A DNA stretch of 50,062 nucleotides from Brevinematales bacterium (GTDB taxonomy: Bacteria > Spirochaetota > Brevinematia > DTOW01): contig JAOAHF010000004.1 of the NCBI GenBank assembly GCA_026415355.1, positions 77,897-127,958 of the forward strand, in the 5' to 3' direction. Below the pieces are notes generated by a model. The model saw only the letters and a program-made list of their open reading frames with translations, was not told the origin of the DNA and searched no databases. Shown here piece by piece: positions 43,479 to 50,062 of this stretch. A program made the translations under genes and the position numbers. The stretch's first letter is position 1, and every line of letters starts with the position of its first letter.

Positions 43479-44561
43479 ATGTCAAAATTTTTGAAAGCTT
43501 TGGAAGCATATAGCACAAAATATAAGGAACTTGAGGAAAAGATATCAACAATAGATCCTAGTAAAGATGTAGATGAATACACAAAAACTCTCAAAGAAAT
43601 GAAAAAGCTTGAGGATTACGTTGATCTTTACAAGAGACTAAAGAAAGTTATTGATGGAATGAACGAAGCCAAAGAAATCATAGAGAATTCTGACGATGAA
43701 GAACTTAAAGAAATAGCAAAAGAAGAAATATCAAAGGGTGAAGAACTACTAAAGAACCTTGAAGATGAAGCTGAAAATTTACTTCTTTCGACTGATGAAG
43801 ATGCCAAAAACGTAATAATGGAAATCAGGGCTGGAGCAGGTGGTGAGGAAGCAGCTCTTTTCGTAGCAGATTTATTTAGAATGTATTCAAAGTTTGCAGA
43901 AAGAAAAGGGTGGAAAGTACAAGTAGCTGACTTCAATGAAACGGGACTTGGAGGTTTTAAAGAGATTGTATTTACTGTTTCTGGTAAGATGGCATACAAA
44001 TATCTTAAGTTTGAAAGTGGAGTACATAGAGTTCAAAGAATACCTATCACAGAAGCTAGTGGAAGGATACACACTTCTACCGCTACTGTAGCAGTATTAC
44101 CAGAAGTTGAAGAAGCAGATGTTTACATAGATCCTAAAGACATAGAGATCCAAACTTTTAGAGCAGGTGGCAAGGGTGGACAACACGTTAATAGAACAGA
44201 ATCAGCAGTCAGAGTTATACATAAACCAACAGGTATAGTAGTCCAATGCCAAGATGAAAGATCTCAAATACAAAACAGAGAAAGAGCTTTAAGTATATTA
44301 AGAGCTAAACTCCTTCAATATGAAAAAGAAAAACAAAAACAATACGAAGACAATCAAAGAAGAGCACAAATTGGCAGTGGGGAACGCGCAGAAAAAATAA
44401 GAACTTACAACTTCCCACAGAACAGAGTTACCGATCACAGAATAAATTACACAATGTATAATCTATCAAGTTTTATGGAAGGTATGATAGATGAAATACT
44501 AGAAGCACTTATAGCAGAACATAAAAGAAAACTACTTGAAGAACAAAAACTAAATCCCTAG
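43479..44561 (+). CDS. prfA: peptide chain release factor 1
   Basis: RF1 recognises UAA and UAG stop codons and triggers peptide release. From the ATG at 43479 the protein has 360 residues, the same length as the E. coli protein. It shows the helical domain 1 with a long coiled coil, the [16 protein letters not shown] segment, the RF1-type anticodon tripeptide region [18 protein letters not shown] (tripeptide Pro-Ile-Thr) and the catalytic loop [18 protein letters not shown] with GGQ. The methyltransferase partner prmC is not adjacent. The mRNA appears leaderless. The last 12 bases overlap the 3' end of the outer-membrane-like gene on the opposite strand. Confidence 0.97.
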   Translation: MSKFLKALEAYSTKYKELEEKISTIDPSKDVDEYTKTLKEMKKLEDYVDLYKRLKKVIDGMNEAKEIIENSDDEELKEIAKEEISKGEELLKNLEDEAENLLLSTDEDAKNVIMEIRAGAGGEEAALFVADLFRMYSKFAERKGWKVQVADFNETGLGGFKEIVFTVSGKMAYKYLKFESGVHRVQRIPITEASGRIHTSTATVAVLPEVEEADVYIDPKDIEIQTFRAGGKGGQHVNRTESAVRVIHKPTGIVVQCQDERSQIQNRERALSILRAKLLQYEKEKQKQYEDNQRRAQIGSGERAEKIRTYNFPQNRVTDHRINYTMYNLSSFMEGMIDEILEALIAEHKRKLLEEQKLNP

Positions 44562-45203
44562 ACTCAAAATGATTTTCAAACCTGTTGGTTGAAATACTGG
44601 TGAACCATCTATTGGAGCCCCTTCGTAAGAATATATGCTAGGAAATCCATATGAAAAGTACAAACTTAGGTATATATTTCTAAAGAAAACTGATTTTACC
44701 CCTAACCCTAAGGAAACAGTTTTCGAACTTATCTCTTTCACGGTACCAGATATGTAAAAAGTAGTAAAATCAAGACTGTTATAGTACTTAAGGTTAAAAT
44801 TGTCAATTGAAATTGCGAAAGAAGGTCCCACATAAAAGTAGTTATACACCACTGTAAATAAGTAAGAAATATCAAAAGTATAAGTATCCATGCTATCAAC
44901 TATTTTCCATCCACCAATGTCATTTTCATTTATAGGATAAACTTTTGCACCATATGTGAATATAACCGCTAATCCTCTTGAAGCAAACCCTAAACTTATT
45001 CCTAGTAAAAATTTGCTATTGTCTATCTTAAGCCCATAGTCACTTTCGTAATTCCTGTAATTCATATATAAACTTGAGAAACCTATAATTGCCTTAGAAA
45101 AGAGTTCTGATGATGAAGTATCCGACACTACTTCACTGGAATTTTGAGAAAACCCAACAACAACTATAGACATTAAGATCAATATGATCAATATCTTTTT
45201 CAT
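44550..45203 (-). CDS. predicted outer-membrane beta-barrel-like exported protein
   Basis: I do not recognise a named family. The 217-residue product has a signal peptide (about 1-19, cleaved near VGFSQ), a short Ser-rich linker, then alternating strands such as [56 protein letters not shown] and [20 protein letters not shown], with periodic Gly and Tyr as in small outer-membrane barrels. The last strand LKIILSLGI resembles a barrel-closing strand without a terminal aromatic. A TTGATG-17-TATAAT promoter lies in the end of the lytic transglycosylase gene and stops 6 bases before the ATG. The 3' end overlaps prfA. Confidence 0.65.
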   Translation of the reverse strand: MKKILIILILMSIVVVGFSQNSSEVVSDTSSSELFSKAIIGFSSLYMNYRNYESDYGLKIDNSKFLLGISLGFASRGLAVIFTYGAKVYPINENDIGGWKIVDSMDTYTFDISYLFTVVYNYFYVGPSFAISIDNFNLKYYNSLDFTTFYISGTVKEISSKTVSLGLGVKSVFFRNIYLSLYFSYGFPSIYSYEGAPIDGSPVFQPTGLKIILSLGI

Positions 45204-45209
45204 AATAAA

Positions 45210-45238
45210 ATTATACTAATCGTTTTCAGTATCATCAA
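45210..45238 (-). promoter_or_regulatory. promoter of the outer-membrane-like gene, inside the upstream coding region
   Basis: On the minus strand, TTGATG (45238-45233), a 17-base spacer and perfect TATAAT (45215-45210) end 6 bases before the ATG at 45203. The -35 and spacer are within the last codons of the lytic transglycosylase gene. Confidence 0.65.
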
Positions 45239-47633
45239 ATTCTTCGCTACTTTCTTGCATACCAAGTTGCTCTTGTAATGTTCTTATCTTATGTTTAAGT
45301 TCTTCTAAGCTTTGTTTATCTTCTATATCAAGTTGTCTTTTTACGATGTCAAAATTATATATTGATGAGTAGACATTATAATACTTCACAACTCTTTTTA
45401 TATAGTTTCTAGTTTCTCTAAATGCTAAGAACTCTGAAAATACAATACTATCATCCTCTGACAATTTATATTTTCGCTTTGTCTTTGTAAACACCCTAGG
45501 TCCTCCATTGTACGCCGATATTGCGTGATTAAGATCACCATAAGAGTCTAACAACATCGAAAGATATGCTGTTCCTAACATTATGTTTAAATCTGTTTTA
45601 AATAGATCCATTCTAGTTGATATTTGCACATCTAGTTTTCTAGCAACTAATTTACCAGTACTATATAAAACCTGCATAAGACCTATAGCACCAGCTCTAG
45701 AATATGCACCTTCTTGAAAAAAACTTTCCTGCTTCATCACGGCATATACTAAGTTAGGATCAACTCCAAACCTCTCGGCAGAATATATTACATCAGAAAC
45801 ATAAGGTATTGGATACAATACCTCCTGAATACTAAATGGTAAAAACTTTGAATATGCATCTATAAACTTGTTAGCAGTTATATTATTGCCTTCGTTGTAT
45901 ATACCTCTAGTTATCTTCATTTCAAGTCTATTTCTCATGATAATTATATGTGAGAATATATTTGAAAAACCCTTATACACAAGCTTATTTCTTATTACTC
46001 TACTAGCAATAACATATTCATCCTGTAATCTGTATAACACTTCTTTGATTTTCGATTTCTCACTTATATCCATACTGTCAATTATACTATAAGGTATGTT
46101 TAGAAGAAAATCATTACCTTCCTTTATGTTGTGAAATATATATGATTTGTAAGTTTCCGAATTTTGTTTGTCAAAGTTAAAAAGTATCTTAGCAATATTT
46201 ACCTTCTCTGGTACAGAAACAGTAGGATAGATAAACATATTATAGTATCCTCTTATCTCTTTATCAGATGATAATTCACTTATCCTTCTCGAAGCCAAAA
46301 AATCGTAATATCCTGAAGGAATAGAAAATATTGATCTCTCATAGAACTCCACCGCTTTATTTGTAATGCCTAGACTTTCATAAGCATATCCCTTGTAAAA
46401 GAAAAATCTATCTATATCTCTAGACCTAAAGTCTATATCCAAACTTCTACTATCAAGCACTTTAGTAATTTTTTCATAATCTTTAATCAGTATTAACTTG
46501 TCAATGATCTTCGATGCCAACAAAAATATTCTATTTTTAGTCTCTGATACATCGTAATAAGAGTTTAGATATTCAACAGATTTATCAACATTTTTGTCAA
46601 TATAGTATATTGCTAAAGATTTTAAAATCAACTTTTTCAAGCTTTCGTCAAGTTTATCTATCTTATTCTCGTATAAAATTGGATTAAATATAACATTTTC
46701 TAATTTCCCAAACAAGTACATCTTTGCTAATTTTTTCCATCCCCTCAACTTCAATAGTTTCATATCCAAAATAATCTCTCCAATAAAACTCTGATCTATC
46801 TTTGATAGATAAGCAACTTTCAACGCTTCTTCATAAAACTTATAATCAAAAAGTTCAAAAACTATCTCTTTTATGAGTTTTCCTATTTCATAACTTGACG
46901 TGTTTATAATGTCAAACTTGCTAACATATTCAAAATAACTAACTACATAATTCACATACTCATACTTATGCGTAAAGTCATATAATGTTAAGTTTCTAAC
47001 TAAATTCAGTGCATCTATTACTTTACCATCTTCTGACATCAAAACAGATTTACAGTATACATAAACCGGACTAGTTGAAATTTTTTTCATTTCTTCATAC
47101 AAACTCAAATAGTACTTTGCTGTTTGTATATTTCTCATCTTTATAAGTATCTCTGTTAACTTCAACAAAACCTCATCATAAACACTTGAATTTGATATCG
47201 AAACTAGAACTTTTATAGCGTCATTATATCTACCAACATTAGCAAGAATATCAGAATATACAATTCCAATGTCTGCTTTATATGGTGACGATGGTGACAC
47301 AGAGTTATACATTCTTTCAACAATTTGCAAACTGCTAACCTTAGGTGTCTTTCTAGGAGTAGCAATCTGTACTCTTTTGTAAACTCTTCTACCTTTCATA
47401 TCTCTCATTCTTCTAACTGTATACTTTGTATCAAAGTATGTTGTCTTATAAACAGAAATAAGTTTATCTAGATCTTGAACACAATTAAGTGTATCATACT
47501 TTACAAAAGAAAACTTACTTAAGTTTACTACATAATCATAGGTACTTTTATTTACAACTTTTTCTGGAAGGTTCATCTGAGAGAACAAAAATACAAACAC
47601 AAAAACACCAAATGTCCTTTTAATACCTTTCAT
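45216..47633 (-). CDS. exported lytic transglycosylase (SLT domain) with helical-repeat N-terminus
   Basis: The enzyme cleaves the glycan strand of peptidoglycan. From the ATG at 47633 (GGTGG-type ribosome site upstream) it has 805 residues: a signal peptide (about 1-20), roughly 560 residues of TPR-like helical repeats, then an SLT domain with the catalytic glutamate in AVMKQESFFQEGAYSRAGA, followed by IGLMQVL, GTAYLSML and AISAYNGGPR, and a helical tail rich in Glu. The layout is like Slt70. A TTG at 47675 would add 14 residues without a ribosome site. The last codons hold the promoter for the downstream outer-membrane-like gene. Confidence 0.9.
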   Translation of the reverse strand: MKGIKRTFGVFVFVFLFSQMNLPEKVVNKSTYDYVVNLSKFSFVKYDTLNCVQDLDKLISVYKTTYFDTKYTVRRMRDMKGRRVYKRVQIATPRKTPKVSSLQIVERMYNSVSPSSPYKADIGIVYSDILANVGRYNDAIKVLVSISNSSVYDEVLLKLTEILIKMRNIQTAKYYLSLYEEMKKISTSPVYVYCKSVLMSEDGKVIDALNLVRNLTLYDFTHKYEYVNYVVSYFEYVSKFDIINTSSYEIGKLIKEIVFELFDYKFYEEALKVAYLSKIDQSFIGEIILDMKLLKLRGWKKLAKMYLFGKLENVIFNPILYENKIDKLDESLKKLILKSLAIYYIDKNVDKSVEYLNSYYDVSETKNRIFLLASKIIDKLILIKDYEKITKVLDSRSLDIDFRSRDIDRFFFYKGYAYESLGITNKAVEFYERSIFSIPSGYYDFLASRRISELSSDKEIRGYYNMFIYPTVSVPEKVNIAKILFNFDKQNSETYKSYIFHNIKEGNDFLLNIPYSIIDSMDISEKSKIKEVLYRLQDEYVIASRVIRNKLVYKGFSNIFSHIIIMRNRLEMKITRGIYNEGNNITANKFIDAYSKFLPFSIQEVLYPIPYVSDVIYSAERFGVDPNLVYAVMKQESFFQEGAYSRAGAIGLMQVLYSTGKLVARKLDVQISTRMDLFKTDLNIMLGTAYLSMLLDSYGDLNHAISAYNGGPRVFTKTKRKYKLSEDDSIVFSEFLAFRETRNYIKRVVKYYNVYSSIYNFDIVKRQLDIEDKQSLEELKHKIRTLQEQLGMQESSEEFDDTEND

Positions 47634-47882
47634 CCCATCCACCCCCAATAATATTCGGAATAATGTTAAAAACACTTCGGTAAATTATATGTAAATAATC
47701 TTTCTACTATCCATATTGCAAACTTCATGAGAAGTATTTGCCCAACAAATTCTAAAGCTATCTTAATACTCAAAGAAATTGAAAATATATAATTCTTGAC
47801 TTTACTCAGTCGAAAATAAACTCCTAAGCAACTCAAAAAAAACAGCCTACACACTAAATAGAAAATTTAGTTTAGTATTTAA

Positions 47883-47914
47883 ATCACTAGATGATCACAA
47901 GATCATCCAGTGAT
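47883..47914. terminator. hairpin terminator after the disulfide oxidoreductase gene
   Basis: ATCACTAGATGATC (47883-47896), loop ACAA, and GATCATCCAGTGAT (47901-47914) form a 14-bp stem with one mismatch (A/C position, G-U-like on the minus transcript). It starts 7 bases past the minus-strand stop at 47922 and is followed on that strand by TTTAAAT. It is the clearest terminator-like structure in the window, though the U tract is short. Confidence 0.6.
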
Positions 47915-47921
47915 GTTTATC

Positions 47922-48584
47922 TTATTTACCATACGACAGGACAAGATTTATAAACTCATGTTCATTTTGTAATCCTATAGTTCGTGATTCTTCTGAATCA
48001 TTTATTATCTGCGTAGGTACACTTTCTACACCCCATTCCATTGATATTTCAGGATTTTCATTTGCTTCTATAACTTCAGACAATACTTTTCCATCTGATG
48101 CAACAGCAATCCTATTTGCCAAATATGCTGCTCCAGGACAATAAGGACAGCTAGGTGTAACAAAAACTTTTATATTTACAGGTTTTGCTATAGACTTCAA
48201 ATCTTTTGAAAGACTATCTTCTATTTCATGACTACCTGTTGACACCATTACTATTGTCTCAACTATCTGACTTGCTTCATATCCCAAAGGTGACCCACTA
48301 AAAAGTATCTTATAACCTTTACTTTCCCCTATCGTAAGACTAGGATTAGTCCTTATTAGTATTCCTGTTTTAGTTTTCTCACCAGGTTTGTGTTCTATCA
48401 ACGACACTCTTATCTTACTACTTATCTCAGACAATTCTGAAATGAAGTTTTTAGTAAATTCTATGTAGTCTTTTAGCTCATCATTACTACTATCATAATA
48501 AACATTGACATCAACTTCGTTTTTAAGTTCACTAAACTTCTCCTCCAGAAATTTCCTAGATTCTTCATCAATTATACGGTCCAT
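47922..48584 (-). CDS. protein disulfide oxidoreductase (two-thioredoxin-fold glutaredoxin-like protein)
   Basis: The 220-residue product consists of two thioredoxin folds. The first (about residues 1-105) has lost the CxxC motif; the second (from about residue 115) carries CPYCPGAAYLANRIA and the cis-proline region VPTQIIN, matching the PDO family known from archaea and thermophilic bacteria, which exchanges dithiols with other proteins. GGGGAGG lies 5 bases before the ATG at 48584; an upstream start (48635) is less likely. A strong hairpin follows its stop. Many PDOs keep two CxxC motifs, so the single-motif form is noteworthy. A thioredoxin reductase partner is not seen. Confidence 0.88.
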   Translation of the reverse strand: MDRIIDEESRKFLEEKFSELKNEVDVNVYYDSSNDELKDYIEFTKNFISELSEISSKIRVSLIEHKPGEKTKTGILIRTNPSLTIGESKGYKILFSGSPLGYEASQIVETIVMVSTGSHEIEDSLSKDLKSIAKPVNIKVFVTPSCPYCPGAAYLANRIAVASDGKVLSEVIEANENPEISMEWGVESVPTQIINDSEESRTIGLQNEHEFINLVLSYGK

Positions 48585-48769
48585 AAAACCTCCCCAAAAT
48601 TTCTTAAAATATAAGAATAAATTCCAATAAGTCAAGAGTTAGTAACTCAAATACAAAAATTAAAAGGCAAACAAAGTTTAGCTGATATTGATAAACATTA
48701 TTAGTACAAGCACAATAAACCAGTATTATAAAAAATAATTTTCAAAAAACAATCAAACTTCAGACAAAT

Positions 48770-48799
48770 TTGCCAGAAAATAAACAAGTTGGTTAAAAT
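48770..48799 (+). promoter_or_regulatory. candidate promoter of the glycosyltransferase cluster
   Basis: TTGCCA (48770-48775), an 18-base spacer and TAAAAT (48794-48799) lie 22 bases before the ATG at 48822. A short AGGG at 48807-48810 may serve as a weak ribosome site. Confidence 0.4.
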
Positions 48800-48821
48800 A
48801 ATCCTTAGGGCACATCACTAT

Positions 48822-49967
48822 ATGGAAAATACTAAGGCACGCAAGGTTTTATTTGTCTGGCATGGAGCAGTTGAAAAAAGTTATCGTCAGTTGTTCTATG
48901 AAATGTCCAAGTACAACTTTGACCTGATAATTATAACATCAAAAAGGTGGTACGAAACCTCAAAGTGGCAAGATTTCGAACCTATAGAACTTGATAAGTA
49001 TTACAAAATCTATCCTCTGAGGACAATTTTCACAAATCACATAAGAGCCTTTTTCTACTTTAACTTTATAAAGATTATTTGGATCATTATTAAGTACAAG
49101 CCTGATATTGTCTATCTAAAACAAGAACCATACTCAACCGCAGGCTTTATAATACTCTTTCTAACTAAACTGTTAAGCCCAAAGTCGAAGATACTAATAG
49201 AGAGCGATGAGAATATCTTCAAGAATCATCCAATACCGTTTAAATTCTTCGAAAGATTTAGCCTTAGTGTAGCAGACGCTATGTCTGTTATACCAACCGA
49301 TGCAATAGAGGTTTATAGGAAGAAAGGTTTCAAGAAAGAAATATACAAAACCTATAACTTCATACCTAAATTTAGAACCGATGTAGACCCCCTGGACATT
49401 GAAAGTAATGCTAGGCTCAAAGTAGGTTTTGCAGGAAGGATAGTAAAACTAAAGGCAATTGATACCATAATTCTATCCATTCATGAACTAAAGACAAGAG
49501 GGTATGATGATATTGAGCTTTTTATAGTTGGGTATCCTGAAGAAAGAGATTACTACGAATATTTGGTTAAACTTGCCAAAGAGAAAGAAGTCAAGATGAA
49601 TCATATCGGCACACTTGGTTTGGATAAGATGTTTGCTTTCTACAAGGCCATAGATGTTTTAGTCCTACCATCTAGAACCGTACCTTGGTGTAAAGAGCAG
49701 TTTGGTAGAGTTTTAGTTGAGGCAATGGCTTGTGGCACACCTTGCGTAGGATCATCCTCTGGAGAAATACCAAGAGTTATTAATAATCCTAACCTAATTT
49801 TCCAAGAAGATAACTACTGCCAATTGGCCGATATTCTAGAGAAGTTTTACAATAGAGAGTATTCAAAAGAAAAGATGGCTCAAAATCTCATAGAATATTC
49901 AAGAAACTTCACTGTTGAAGCAGTAGCAAAAAACAAAGTAGAAATTTTAAGAAGGATATACGAATAG
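48822..49967 (+). CDS. GT4-type glycosyltransferase
   Basis: The 381-residue product has the two-domain GT-B layout: an N-terminal acceptor-side domain (VLFVWHGAVEKSYRQLFYEM, PDIVYLKQEPYSTAGF) and a C-terminal GT4 domain with VGFAGRIVKLKAIDTI, LFIVGYPEE, the E-x7-E region of the nucleotide-sugar site FGRVLVEAMACGTPCVGS, and GEIPRVI. It probably adds a sugar from a nucleotide donor during polysaccharide or glycolipid synthesis. An in-frame TTG at 48789 would add 11 residues but precedes the likely transcription start. The next gene begins one base after its stop, so this starts an operon that continues beyond the window. Confidence 0.9.
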   Translation: MENTKARKVLFVWHGAVEKSYRQLFYEMSKYNFDLIIITSKRWYETSKWQDFEPIELDKYYKIYPLRTIFTNHIRAFFYFNFIKIIWIIIKYKPDIVYLKQEPYSTAGFIILFLTKLLSPKSKILIESDENIFKNHPIPFKFFERFSLSVADAMSVIPTDAIEVYRKKGFKKEIYKTYNFIPKFRTDVDPLDIESNARLKVGFAGRIVKLKAIDTIILSIHELKTRGYDDIELFIVGYPEERDYYEYLVKLAKEKEVKMNHIGTLGLDKMFAFYKAIDVLVLPSRTVPWCKEQFGRVLVEAMACGTPCVGSSSGEIPRVINNPNLIFQEDNYCQLADILEKFYNREYSKEKMAQNLIEYSRNFTVEAVAKNKVEILRRIYE

Positions 49968-49968
49968 T

Positions 49969-50062
49969 ATGATTGAGAGTACTAAAGTAGCATTCATAAT
50001 ACTGAACTACAATAGAGCAGACTTAACAACTAAACTAATTAAAAATATCCTTGATGTGGAAG
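49969..50062 (+). CDS. GT2 glycosyltransferase, N-terminal fragment (cut by window end)
   Basis: Only the first 31 codons are present: the ATG at 49969 is followed by KVAFIILNYNRADLTTKLIK, the classic opening beta strand and N-Y-N motif of GT2 glycosyltransferases. It starts 1 base after the stop of the preceding GT4 gene, implying translational coupling. The remainder lies outside the window. Confidence 0.75.
   Translation, partial: MIESTKVAFIILNYNRADLTTKLIKNILDVE

Noticed and set aside
47666-47854. Minus-strand frame of 62 codons, hydrophobic, between the transglycosylase and disulfide oxidoreductase genes
   Set aside because: It starts at a GTG without ribosome site and is rich in Leu, Phe and Ile as any A/T-rich stretch would be; it overlaps the upstream region of the transglycosylase gene. 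A tiny membrane protein cannot be excluded.
1-50062. CRISPR arrays, insertion sequences, prophage or toxin-antitoxin genes
   Set aside because: I saw no regularly spaced repeats, transposase or integrase motifs, phage genes or paired small genes anywhere in the window.

Overview
The window is a stretch of AT-rich bacterial chromosome (by eye about one third G+C). It is densely packed with genes on both strands, almost all of them housekeeping or envelope functions. I see no rRNA, tRNA, CRISPR array, insertion sequence or prophage. The gene set suggests a spirochaete. FliG, a FliO-like protein and a CheX-like protein lie apart from one another, there is an A/V-type ATPase subunit D, and a 1518-residue membrane-anchored coiled-coil protein is followed directly by RecX. 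A GH57 glycogen-branching enzyme and a double-thioredoxin protein disulfide oxidoreductase point to a thermophilic or thermophile-derived lineage, perhaps Brevinematia-like. That placement is inference, not proven here.

Layout, left to right. 0-5 kb: uvrB (+) converges on a minus-strand operon atpD-ymdB-queA. 5-8 kb: an exported divergent polysaccharide deacetylase, a DUF2892 membrane protein, pyrB, and an outer-membrane-like protein overlapping the pyrB tail. 8-13 kb: a minus-strand operon encoding a HAMP membrane protein, a DUF1015 protein and RNase Y, then malate dehydrogenase. 13.2-14.5 kb: the only long gap, filled by a wrecked gene for an exported Ig-repeat protein. 14.5-19 kb: an MCE/MlaD protein, a small membrane-anchored protein, a methyltransferase, uracil-DNA glycosylase and an MFS transporter. 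19-24 kb: GH57 branching enzyme, argD, a GT2 glycosyltransferase and fliO. 24-29.2 kb: the giant coiled-coil gene and recX. 29.2-34.5 kb: TPR protein, CheX-like, Nudix, mnmA and an exported phospholipase D-like protein. 34.6-41.6 kb: fliG, a PP2C/SpoIIE phosphatase, livM, an M20 peptidase and an exported helical-repeat protein. 41.8-48.6 kb: an unknown protein, prfA, an outer-membrane-like protein, a lytic transglycosylase and the disulfide oxidoreductase. 48.8 kb to the end: the start of a glycosyltransferase cluster.

The most striking general feature is promoter placement. Many genes have a sigma70-like -10 box only 6-13 bases before the ATG and no Shine-Dalgarno sequence, so their mRNAs should be leaderless or nearly so. 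Others (rny, DUF1015, HAMP, GH57, coiled-coil, PDO) have strong GGAG-type ribosome sites. In several genes the longest reading frame begins at a TTG that is really the first three bases of a -35 box (TTGACC, TTGATA, TTGAAA); I therefore chose the downstream ATG. Convergent genes are packed tail to tail, several overlapping, which leaves little room for terminators.

Functionally the region mixes DNA repair (UvrB, UDG, RecX), RNA metabolism and translation (RNase Y, QueA, MnmA, RF1), central metabolism (Mdh, PyrB, ArgD, GH57), motility and signalling (FliG, FliO, CheX, PP2C, HAMP protein) and envelope biogenesis (MlaD, SLT, deacetylase, glycosyltransferases, outer-membrane proteins). Several members of normally multi-subunit systems stand alone (atpD, livM, mlaD, fliG, fliO), so their partners must lie outside the window.
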